A stretch of 7,206 nucleotides of DNA from DAOTXK01 sp034435395 (lineage in GTDB: Bacteria; Chloroflexota; Anaerolineae; Aggregatilineales; Ch27): positions 1-7,206 of the forward strand of contig DAOTXK010000066.1 of assembly GCA_034435395.1 (NCBI GenBank), in the 5' to 3' direction. The notes under the pieces were generated by a model. It was not told where the DNA came from. It was given only the letters and a program-made list of their open reading frames with translations, and searched no databases. Position 1 is the stretch's first letter. Each line of letters begins with the position of its first letter. Of the stretch, positions 1 through 5,864 are shown piece after piece. A program made the translations under genes and the position numbers.

Positions 1-1
1 G

Positions 2-1099
2 GTGGAGGCCAGGGGGGACGGACAGGCGAGCCGCGAACAACTCTTCGCGCCATTTTGGGAGACCTGGGACCTCATCCACAGCAGTTATGTTGAGCCGGTG
101 AATGACGAAGCCCTGATGGAAGCCGCCCTGAGCGGCATGGTGGATTCGTTGGGCGATGAGCACACGTTCTACATGAATCCGGAAACATTCGCCATTGTCA
201 ACACCGACCTGGAAGGCGAGTTCGAGGGTATTGGGGCCACGGTGCGACAGAACCAGGAGTCCGGCGCGCTGGTTGTCATCAATACGTTGCCCGATTCTCC
301 GGCGGAAAAGGCCGGGATTTTGAGCGGCGACGCCATCGTCCAGGTCGATGGCGTGGATGTGACATCCATGACCCAGACCGAGATCATCAGCCGCATACGG
401 GGACCGGAGGGGACGCCAGTCAACCTGGGTATCATGCGCTCAGGAGAGGCCAGCATGATCGTCATCTCCGTGGTGCGCGCCCGCATCCAGATTGACAGTG
501 TACGCGCGGACATTCTGGATAACGGTCTGGCTTATATCCAGCTTCAACAGTTCGGCAGTCGCACCGCTCAGGACTTGCGGGATTCCCTGAATGAACTGGA
601 TGTGGAGCATCTACCCGGCCTGATTCTGGACCTGCGCGGCAACCCCGGGGGGTTCCTGTCAACGGCGGTGGATGTCGCCAGCGAGTTCCTGGCCGAAGGC
701 ACTGTTTTGATCGAGCGGTTCCGCGACGATGAGCGCACCTATGAAGTGACCGGCAACCCCGCCGCCCCGACGGTGCCGATGGTGGTGTTGGTCGATGAAG
801 GAAGCGCCAGCGCCTCAGAGATTGTGGCAGGGGCGTTGCAGGACCAGGGCCGGGCCGTTATTGTGGGGGCGAAGACGTTTGGGAAGGGATCAGTCCAATC
901 GTGGCGCGAGCTATCCAATGGGGGTGGGGTGCGCGTCACCATCGCGTTGTGGTATACGCCGGCCAATCGTACCATCCACCAGGTTGGTCTGACGCCCGAC
1001 ATTGCGGTGTCGATGGATCCGGCAGAAGGCGACGAAGATCCGCAATTGCAGGCGGCCATTCGGGTCCTGACCGAGCGTGTGACTGTCATCCAGCCGTGA
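2..1099 (+). CDS. S41 family C-terminal processing peptidase with PDZ domain (5' partial)
   Basis: Serine protease of the CtpA/Prc class, which degrades or trims proteins at their C-termini outside the cytoplasmic membrane. The visible 365 residues hold an N-terminal helical region with the family's YVEPVNDEAL and GMVDSLGDEHTFYM segments (about 15-60), a PDZ domain (about 70-158) and the S41 core (about 165-335). The core contains LDLRGNPGG (209-217), GSASASE with the likely nucleophile Ser270, and FGKGSVQ with the general base Lys295 and Gln299. The Ser-Lys spacing of 25 and Lys-Gln spacing of 4 match Prc, so the enzyme should be active. The GTG at position 2 is only the first in-frame start in the window. 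No signal peptide or membrane anchor is seen, so the true start, probably with an export signal, should lie upstream. A run of eight G follows the TGA stop, then an intrinsic terminator, so this gene ends its transcript. Confidence 0.93.
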   Translation: MEARGDGQASREQLFAPFWETWDLIHSSYVEPVNDEALMEAALSGMVDSLGDEHTFYMNPETFAIVNTDLEGEFEGIGATVRQNQESGALVVINTLPDSPAEKAGILSGDAIVQVDGVDVTSMTQTEIISRIRGPEGTPVNLGIMRSGEASMIVISVVRARIQIDSVRADILDNGLAYIQLQQFGSRTAQDLRDSLNELDVEHLPGLILDLRGNPGGFLSTAVDVASEFLAEGTVLIERFRDDERTYEVTGNPAAPTVPMVVLVDEGSASASEIVAGALQDQGRAVIVGAKTFGKGSVQSWRELSNGGGVRVTIALWYTPANRTIHQVGLTPDIAVSMDPAEGDEDPQLQAAIRVLTERVTVIQP

Positions 1100-1131
1100 G
1101 GGGGGGGCGCTATCTTGGCGGACCTGGCAGG

Positions 1132-1157
1132 CAGCCTGACCCGATCAGGCTGTTTTT
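1132..1157 (+). terminator. Rho-independent terminator after the S41 peptidase gene
   Basis: A perfect 8-bp stem (CAGCCTGA, 1132-1139, with TCAGGCTG, 1145-1152) encloses a 5-nt loop and is followed directly by five T (1153-1157). It lies 33 nt past the peptidase stop, which fits a transcript end for that gene. It also argues that the downstream CoA-transferase gene starts translation at 1209 rather than at a GTG abutting the T-tract. Confidence 0.85.
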
Positions 1158-1191
1158 GTGATGACTCCGTTGGCCTCGCGTCCTTGCTGCC

Positions 1192-1197
1192 AGGAGG
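1192..1197 (+). promoter_or_regulatory. Shine-Dalgarno site deciding the CoA-transferase start
   Basis: AGGAGG lies 11 nt before the ATG at 1209, and a second purine-rich GAGG directly abuts that ATG. The longer in-frame reading would begin at a GTG at 1158, immediately after the terminator T-tract. It has no ribosome site and adds an N-terminus unlike the family. The start at 1209 is therefore preferred. Confidence 0.7.
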
Positions 1198-1208
1198 CGG
1201 GAAAGAGG

Positions 1209-2036
1209 ATGACGGGTTCCGTACCGGCTTATACCATTGACGAGTTGATGTCGGCGTGCATCGCCCGCCAGATCACGGATGGCGACGTGGTCGTGCAGGG
1301 CATCGCGACCCCGCTGGTGGCAGCAGGATACCTGCTGGCCAAGCTGACCCATGCCCCCAATCTGCGGATGGCCTCGGCGATTGGTCAGGGCATCTGCCAG
1401 GACTGGGCCGCCCTGGGCGTGGCGCGGGCCGAGGAATTATGGCTGGGCAAGGCCCTGATCACGGCGGGTTTCATCCCGGTGGTGGCCGAATTGCTGCCGC
1501 GCCTATATCCTATCGAGTTCTTCCGTCCGGCGCAGGTGGACATGTACGGGAATACGAACAACGTCGCCATTGGCCGGGATTATCGCCGCCCGCGTATGCG
1601 GCTGCCGGGCAGCGGTGGGATTCCGGATGTCAGCGTCAGTTCTGACCGGATGCATCTTTATGTACCCAGGCATTCGCGGGCGATATTTGTTTCCGAGCTG
1701 GACTTCGTGAGCGGTCTGGGACATTCCGCGGTGCGCCGGCGCGGCAGGGGGCCAGTCTATCTGCTGTCCGATCTGGGGCAGTTTGATTATGCCGGGGGGC
1801 GCATGCGGGTGGTGACAGTCCATCCGGGCGTAACTATTGAGCAGATTCAGGCCAGAACGGGATTCGAACTGATGATCGCGCCGGATGTCCGGGAAACGCC
1901 GCCGCCAACAGCCGAGGACATCCGGCTGTTGCGCGAAGTGGTTGATCCGCTGGGCCTGCGTAAGCTGGAAACGCTGAGGGGCACAGCCCGCAGGGATTGG
2001 CTGCGCCAGATTCTGGAGCGGGAGGCGGCGCTATAG
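1209..2036 (+). CDS. CoA-transferase beta subunit-like protein (GctB type), catalytic Glu apparently missing
   Basis: 275-residue member of the class I CoA-transferase family, closest to glutaconate CoA-transferase subunit B. Seen motifs: AKLTHAPNL (44-52), DMYGNTNNVAIG (111-122), RLPGSGGIPD (131-140), the RHSRAIFVSELDFVSGLGH region (154-172), HPGVT (205-209), TGFEL (217-221) and a C-terminal DPLGLRKLE. Length and start fit the family. In GctB the segment after the THAPNL block carries the catalytic Glu that forms the glutamyl-CoA thioester. Here it reads LRMASAIG (52-59), and Ala57 sits at the Glu position. No alpha subunit gene lies on either side, although these enzymes normally work as alpha/beta complexes encoded together. 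The fold assignment is firm, but transferase activity is doubtful. An IpdAB-like CoA-ester hydrolase, another reaction, or a partner encoded elsewhere are all possible. It is probably co-transcribed with the thioesterase 29 nt downstream. No promoter was recognised between the terminator and the start. Confidence 0.88.
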   Translation: MTGSVPAYTIDELMSACIARQITDGDVVVQGIATPLVAAGYLLAKLTHAPNLRMASAIGQGICQDWAALGVARAEELWLGKALITAGFIPVVAELLPRLYPIEFFRPAQVDMYGNTNNVAIGRDYRRPRMRLPGSGGIPDVSVSSDRMHLYVPRHSRAIFVSELDFVSGLGHSAVRRRGRGPVYLLSDLGQFDYAGGRMRVVTVHPGVTIEQIQARTGFELMIAPDVRETPPPTAEDIRLLREVVDPLGLRKLETLRGTARRDWLRQILEREAAL

Positions 2037-2065
2037 GGCGGGAGATGTAGCGAACAGGAGAAACG

Positions 2066-2476
2066 ATGGCTCCCACCGATCGTTTTGTATCCGAGAATTC
2101 GTTCCATGTGCGGTATGTGGAAACCGATGCCATGGGCATCGTGCACCACTCCAGTTACATCGTGTACTTTGAGGAAGCGCGTTCCCATTACTCACGAGTG
2201 CGTGGGGTAGACTATGCCGAGTTTGAGCGCAGCGGGCACTGGCTGACAGTCACCGAGGTGTTTGCCCGTTACAAGGTCCCGGCTCGTTATGCCCAGTTGT
2301 TGACGGCGCGCTGCTGGATAGAAGAACTCAAAAGCCGCTCCGTGATGTTTGGCTATGAGATCGTCGATGCGGCGACGGGGACAGTCCTGGTCACGGGGCA
2401 CACCAAACATATCTGCATCAATCACCAGGGACAGGTGTGTCAGCTTCCTGAGGCTTGGCGGGGGCTTTTGGCATAG
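2066..2476 (+). CDS. Acyl-CoA thioesterase, YbgC/FadM-type hotdog (4HBT) family
   Basis: 136-residue single hotdog-domain protein, the usual size for the family, expected to hydrolyse acyl-CoA thioesters in the cytoplasm as a homo-oligomer. The N-terminal signature is clear: VRYVETDAMGIVHHSSYIVY followed by FEEAR, with Asp21 as the likely catalytic acid, His28, Tyr31 and Glu36 in their family positions. A beta-rich second half ends with TGHTKHICIN (110-119), typical of the last strands. The ATG at 2066 has AGGAG at 2056-2060, 5 nt upstream. It lies 29 nt after the CoA-transferase-like gene on the same strand, with no terminator between, so the two probably form an operon. The substrate cannot be read from the sequence. 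Family members act on short, aromatic or long-chain acyl-CoAs, and the pairing suggests a shared CoA ester. No terminator was recognised after the stop. Confidence 0.9.
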   Translation: MAPTDRFVSENSFHVRYVETDAMGIVHHSSYIVYFEEARSHYSRVRGVDYAEFERSGHWLTVTEVFARYKVPARYAQLLTARCWIEELKSRSVMFGYEIVDAATGTVLVTGHTKHICINHQGQVCQLPEAWRGLLA

Positions 2477-2590
2477 TACGGCGCGCCAGAGAGAAGTACA
2501 CATTCAGTTTGGCCGGTGCGGCTGGCGGCATCAGCAGAACGGTCGGCGTGGCCCAGTTATGGGACTGCGACCTGTACGAGTCGACGCCTG

Positions 2591-2599
2591 TGTTATAAT
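2591..2599 (+). promoter_or_regulatory. Extended -10 promoter for the guanylate kinase-like gene
   Basis: The stretch TGTTATAAT contains a perfect TATAAT (2594-2599) preceded by TGn, an extended -10 element. No good -35 hexamer is seen at 16-18 bp upstream, as expected when an extended -10 carries recognition. Predicted transcription start is near 2606, about 40 nt before the ATG at 2645. The site falls in the 168-bp gap after the thioesterase gene, making the kinase independently transcribed. Confidence 0.6.
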
Positions 2600-2644
2600 C
2601 ATCCGTAGAGACAGGATGGACATGCTGGCGGGAGAGCACCCTGC

Positions 2645-3619
2645 ATGACGAGTAGTCCCGGCTGTACGGGCTTGATCTTCGCTCTTGTCGGACCGTCCGG
2701 TGTCGGCAAGAACACCCTGATGCGGGCGGCCATGGAGCGCGTTCCCGGCCTGCGCCAGTTGCCGACGGCTACCACCCGTCAGAAGCGGGAGAACGAACAG
2801 GAGGGACGGGAGCATTTCTTTTTCAGTCGTGAAGGGTTCCAGGGGTTAATCGAGAGTGGCCGCCTGTTGGAACACCAGATCGTCCACGGCGAGTGGTATG
2901 GCATCCTGCGGGAGACCATTGAAACGGCCATTCGGCAGCAAGACGACCTCCTCGCGGACATTGACGTGTTGGGAGCGGTCGCGTTGCAGAGAGAGTACCC
3001 GGAGAACGCCGTCCTGGTCTTTATAGCGCCGCCCACTAAAAAGGCGCTGGAAAGACGGATCCGCGCGCGTGGAAAGATCAGCGAAGAGGAACTCGCCCGA
3101 CGGATGCAGCGCGTCGACTTCGAGATGCAGTTCGCCGCGCAGAGCGACTACCTGATAATCAACGACGACCTGGAGCAGGCTATCCAGGCGTTGGTCGGCG
3201 TCGTCCTGGCGGAGCAGAGTCGCCGTCTCCGCCAGGGCTTAACCGTGTCGGCGCTGATTGCCAAAGGCTCCGAGGTGCTGGTGGCTGAGCGTGCTGGGGG
3301 GACAGCCGCTGAATTGCCGAGCACCCATGTGCGGCCGGGCGAAAGCCCAGCGCAAGCGGTCCAACGCCTGGCCCAGGAGATTGGCGTTGGGCAGGTGACT
3401 TTCCTGCCCCGGCCCGCAGGTGAGGAAGACGACAGTCCGTCCGTCCACTTCCAGCTGGTTGAATCTGCTGGCCGGCAGGTCCTCAACCTGATTTTTGCCT
3501 GCGCGCCGAGCCGGACCAGTGCAGTGGCGACGGGCTGGCACTGGCAATCGATCGAGGCCGTGCCCCTGGCGCAAAGCATCCTCCGGTCACGATCACATGC
3601 GGCGCTGCCTGAAAGCTGA
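2645..3619 (+). CDS. gmk: Guanylate kinase-like domain fused to a degenerate Nudix-like domain
   Basis: 324 residues, against about 200 for ordinary guanylate kinase, which phosphorylates GMP to GDP with ATP. Residues 8-196 are the kinase: P-loop GPSGVGKNT (16-24), TATTR with Arg45 and Arg48 of the GMP-binding region, LLEH (74-77), WYG (84-86), DIDVLGA (105-111), lid region ERRIRARG (136-143), RRM (152-154) and SDYLIINDD (167-175). Three positions differ from the canonical enzyme: Asn23 replaces the P-loop Ser/Thr, His57 stands where a GMP-contacting Tyr is usual, and Ile87 replaces the Thr of YGT. Residues about 198-315 resemble a Nudix fold: VRPGESPAQAV (229-239), a box-like helix to EIGV (245-248), and GWHWQSIEAV (297-306). 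The box lacks the Glu after Arg241 and has Gln244-Glu245, so pyrophosphohydrolase activity is unlikely. The ATG has GGAG at 2631-2634. GMP kinase is the best call; a divergent nucleotide kinase is possible. Confidence 0.85.
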   Translation: MTSSPGCTGLIFALVGPSGVGKNTLMRAAMERVPGLRQLPTATTRQKRENEQEGREHFFFSREGFQGLIESGRLLEHQIVHGEWYGILRETIETAIRQQDDLLADIDVLGAVALQREYPENAVLVFIAPPTKKALERRIRARGKISEEELARRMQRVDFEMQFAAQSDYLIINDDLEQAIQALVGVVLAEQSRRLRQGLTVSALIAKGSEVLVAERAGGTAAELPSTHVRPGESPAQAVQRLAQEIGVGQVTFLPRPAGEEDDSPSVHFQLVESAGRQVLNLIFACAPSRTSAVATGWHWQSIEAVPLAQSILRSRSHAALPES

Positions 3620-3642
3620 AACTCCCACAGACTGGCTGGAAT

Positions 3643-5595
3643 CTAAATATCCAGGTTGCGCACGTGCTTGGCATGCGTCAGGATGAAGCGGCGGCGGGGG
3701 GGGACACTGCTGCCCATCAGCATGTCAAACACATGGTCAGCCTCCGAGGCGTCCTCGATGGTCACCTGGAGCAGGGTGCGGGTGGCCGGGTCCATCGTCG
3801 TTTCCCACAGTTGCTCCGGGTTCATCTCGCCCAGCCCCTTGTAGCGCTGGATGCTGACCCTGCCGGGATCCCCCATTTCAGCCAACGCCTGTTCGCGTTC
3901 CTCTTCAGAATACACGTAACGGACCTGCTTGCGGTATTCCAGCCGGTAGAGAGGGGGCTGCGCGATATACAGGTAGCCGTTCTGGATCAGGGGGGTCATG
4001 TAGCGGAAGAAAAAGGTGAGCAGCAGCGTGCGAATGTGCGCGCCGTCCACATCGGCGTCGGTCATGATGATGATGCGGTTATAGCGCAGGTTTTCCAGGT
4101 TGAAGTCATCGCTGACGCCAGTGCCCAGCGCCGAGATGAGAGCCTTGACCTCGTTGTTATCCAGTATCTTGTTCAGGCGCGCCCGCTCGGTGTTCAGTAT
4201 CTTGCCGCGCAGGGGCAGAATCGCCTGATAGTGACGATCGCGCCCCTGTTTGGCGCTGCCGCCAGCCGAATCACCCTCGACAATGTACAACTCGGCGCGG
4301 CTGGGATCGCGCTCGGAGCAGTCGGCCAGCTTGCCGGGTAAGGTGGTGCTTTCCAGGAGGCTGGTCCCCCGCCGCACCAGGTCGCGCGCCTTCTTGGCGG
4401 CGTCACGCGCGCGCATGGCCGTCATACACTTGTCCACGATGCGGCGGGCGTCGCGGGCATTCAGCTCCAGGTATTCGGCAAAGACATCCGAAGTGACTGA
4501 CGATACCGCGCCGGCCACTTCAGGATTCATCAACTTCACCTTGGTCTGGCTTTCAAACTGGGGGTCAGGATGTTTGACGCTGACGATGGCCGTCAGCCCT
4601 TCCAGCGTGTCGGTGCCGGAGAAATTGGGGTCTTTGTCCTTGAGCAGGCCCGTCTTACGGGCGTACAGGTTGATCACCCGCGTGATCGACGCCCGCATGC
4701 CGGTCAGATGGCTGCCGCCATCCGGGGTGTTGATGGTGTTGGCGAACGCCAGTTCGGTCGTGGTGGAGGCATCGGTGTACTGGAAAGCGACTTCGATGCC
4801 AACAGTAAACTGCTTCTTTGGATCATCTTCGTTAAAGGCGATTTCTCGCTCAGCGTAGATCACGGGATGAAGAGCCTTGCGGTTGCGGTTCAGATAGCGC
4901 ACGAAGGACTGGATGCCGCCTTCAAAGTAAAACGTCATTTCGCGCGGGATGGGTTTGGTGCGCTCGTCGCGGAGGGTGATCCGCACGCCTCGCGTCACGA
5001 ATGCCATTTCCCGAAAGCGCTGAGCGAGGGCCAGGAAATTAAAATTGGTTTCCTGCATGATGGTGGCATCCGGCAGGAAGTGCGTCAGCGTTCCCGTCGG
5101 TTCCCCTTTGGCCATTTTGCCGATCGTCTCGACCGGCGTCACCGGATGTCCGATGTGATACTCTTGCCGGTAGATCATGCCGTCCCGGCGCACGGTCACC
5201 GTCATCCATTCGGACAGCGCGTTGACAGCCGAAACGCCCACGCCGTGCAGCCCACCGGACACCTTATACGCTTGGCCGCCGAACTTGCCGCCTGCCCCCA
5301 GGCGCGTCATCACCAGTTCCAGCGCGGACATTTTTTCGGTTGGATGTTCCCCTACCGGGATACCATCACCGTTGTCGTTCACCGAGACCGAGCCATCTTC
5401 GTGGAGGATGACCTCAATCGCGTCACAACGACCGGCCAAAGCCTCGTCGATGGAGTTATCGACCACTTCATAAACCAGATGATGCAGCGCACGTATGTCA
5501 GTCCCCCCGACATACATACCCGGTCGTCGGCGGACATGTTCTATGCCTTCCAGGTATTGGATATCTTTCTCTGTCTGCCTCAAAATGTCCGCCAC
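3643..5595 (-). CDS. gyrB: DNA gyrase subunit B
   Basis: 650-residue ATPase subunit of the type IIA topoisomerase that introduces negative supercoils with GyrA. Domains in order: GHKL ATPase with EVVDN (Glu43 base, Asn47), NDNGDGIP (73-80) and GGLHGVG (114-120); transducer with QTK (Lys352); TOPRIM with EGDSAGG (440-446) and metal ligands Asp513, Asp515, Asp517; and the C-terminal signature QRYKGLGEMNPEQLW (583-597). The length fits GyrB types without the gammaproteobacterial insertion. The GTG start at 5595-5593 is preferred over an in-frame TTG at 5631 because AGGAGG precedes it by 5 nt and the predicted promoter would place the TTG at the transcript's very 5' end. Two ATP-pocket positions are unusual: Asp77 where E. 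coli has Arg76, and Gly100 where His99 is usual. The gene converges on the kinase fusion with only 23 nt between stops. ParE is the alternative, less likely given the motifs. Confidence 0.96.
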   Translation of the reverse strand: MADILRQTEKDIQYLEGIEHVRRRPGMYVGGTDIRALHHLVYEVVDNSIDEALAGRCDAIEVILHEDGSVSVNDNGDGIPVGEHPTEKMSALELVMTRLGAGGKFGGQAYKVSGGLHGVGVSAVNALSEWMTVTVRRDGMIYRQEYHIGHPVTPVETIGKMAKGEPTGTLTHFLPDATIMQETNFNFLALAQRFREMAFVTRGVRITLRDERTKPIPREMTFYFEGGIQSFVRYLNRNRKALHPVIYAEREIAFNEDDPKKQFTVGIEVAFQYTDASTTTELAFANTINTPDGGSHLTGMRASITRVINLYARKTGLLKDKDPNFSGTDTLEGLTAIVSVKHPDPQFESQTKVKLMNPEVAGAVSSVTSDVFAEYLELNARDARRIVDKCMTAMRARDAAKKARDLVRRGTSLLESTTLPGKLADCSERDPSRAELYIVEGDSAGGSAKQGRDRHYQAILPLRGKILNTERARLNKILDNNEVKALISALGTGVSDDFNLENLRYNRIIIMTDADVDGAHIRTLLLTFFFRYMTPLIQNGYLYIAQPPLYRLEYRKQVRYVYSEEEREQALAEMGDPGRVSIQRYKGLGEMNPEQLWETTMDPATRTLLQVTIEDASEADHVFDMLMGSSVPPRRRFILTHAKHVRNLDI

Positions 5596-5600
5596 CTCGC

Positions 5601-5606
5601 CCTCCT
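5601..5606 (-). promoter_or_regulatory. Shine-Dalgarno site deciding the gyrB start
   Basis: Read on the - strand, a perfect AGGAGG lies 5 nt before the GTG at 5595-5593. The upstream TTG at 5631 has only a weak AGGG in front of it. Starting at the GTG gives an N-terminus leading in about 15 residues to the conserved YLEGIEHVRRRPGMY block, as in other GyrB proteins. Confidence 0.7.
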
Positions 5607-5639
5607 CAGGGTTCTTCCTGTCACTTCGCAAGCCCTGTT

Positions 5640-5668
5640 ATTTTAACGCAAAGTGGCTTTCCGAGCAA
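5640..5668 (-). promoter_or_regulatory. Candidate sigma-70-type promoter of gyrB
   Basis: On the - strand, TTGCTC (5668-5663, 3 of 6 to TTGACA) and TAAAAT (5645-5640, 5 of 6 to TATAAT) are separated by exactly 17 bp. The predicted start near 5633 leaves a leader of roughly 38 nt before the GTG, containing the AGGAGG site. The -10 hexamer and spacing are good; the -35 is weak. Confidence 0.5.
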
Positions 5669-5718
5669 AAGTTCTAACCGCTGTCTGTTGGGCCAGCGAC
5701 GGCCCTGTGATGCCATGA

Positions 5719-5764
5719 GGCCCTACATATGGGGGGAACTCCAGGGTCGGCCCCTAACATATGG
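5719..5764. repeat. Two imperfect direct repeats around CATATG, 32 bp apart
   Basis: GGCCCTACATATGG (5719-5732) and GGCCCCTAACATATGG (5749-5764) differ by two single-base insertions. Each carries the palindrome CATATG (5726-5731 and 5758-5763), and the centres are 32 bp apart, close to three helical turns, so they would face the same side of the DNA. This arrangement is typical of paired operator half-sites, but no protein can be assigned. Confidence 0.5.
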
Positions 5765-5787
5765 CATGGGAGTCCTGCCACCTCCGC

Positions 5788-5813
5788 CCCGGCATACCAC
5801 TGTGCATACCGGG
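5788..5813. repeat. Nested GCATACC direct repeat within a CCCGG/CCGGG dyad
   Basis: GCATACC occurs at 5792-5798 and 5804-5810, a 12-bp period. The pair is bounded by CCCGG (5788-5792) and CCGGG (5809-5813), which are inverted. The element ends about 23 bp upstream of the predicted pth -35, a position suited to an activator or repressor site. It could also be chance in GC-rich DNA. Confidence 0.4.
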
Positions 5814-5835
5814 ACCTCAGGCAGGCGTGTTGCAG

Positions 5836-5864
5836 TTTCCAGGCGGGGTTGTTAGACTTATACT
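5836..5864 (+). promoter_or_regulatory. Candidate sigma-70-type promoter of pth (and mfd)
   Basis: TTTCCA (5836-5841, 4 of 6 to TTGACA) and TATACT (5859-5864, 5 of 6 to TATAAT) are separated by 17 bp. The predicted start near 5871 gives a leader of about 120 nt before the pth ATG at 5991. No riboswitch or attenuator was recognised in that leader. Confidence 0.5.

Larger units (their letters stand above)
5669..5835. other. Non-coding divergent intergenic region with short repeats
   Basis: This is the middle of the roughly 395-bp gap between gyrB and pth. No convincing gene is seen: short open frames here lack ribosome sites and recognisable protein motifs. It holds a GGGCC/GGCCC inverted pair (5690-5694, 5701-5705), a 7-bp inverted pair ATGCCAT/ATGGCAT (5710-5716, 5761-5767), two CATATG-centred repeats and a pair of GCATACC repeats. 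The flanks carry promoters pointing outward, so this is the natural place for operators controlling gyrB, pth or both. No known binding site was recognised. Confidence 0.45.

Noticed and set aside
739..1089. 116-codon - strand open frame inside the S41 peptidase gene
   Set aside because: Shadow of the catalytic-core region, which is unambiguous on the + strand.
1158..1208. N-terminal extension of the CoA-transferase-like protein from GTG 1158
   Set aside because: The start directly abuts the terminator T-tract, lacks a ribosome site and adds 17 residues unlike the family; ATG 1209 has AGGAGG.
2477..2560. Possible terminator after the thioesterase gene
   Set aside because: GC-rich inverted bits exist, but no stable stem followed by a T-tract could be found.
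3664..4341. + strand open frame of 225 codons antisense to the gyrB 3' half
   Set aside because: Mirror of the TOPRIM-encoding region, with no family motifs and no convincing ribosome site.
4570..5646. Long + strand open frame of 358 codons antisense to gyrB
   Set aside because: It lies wholly opposite the gyrB coding and leader DNA, shows no recognisable domain, and is expected from codon bias in GC-rich DNA.
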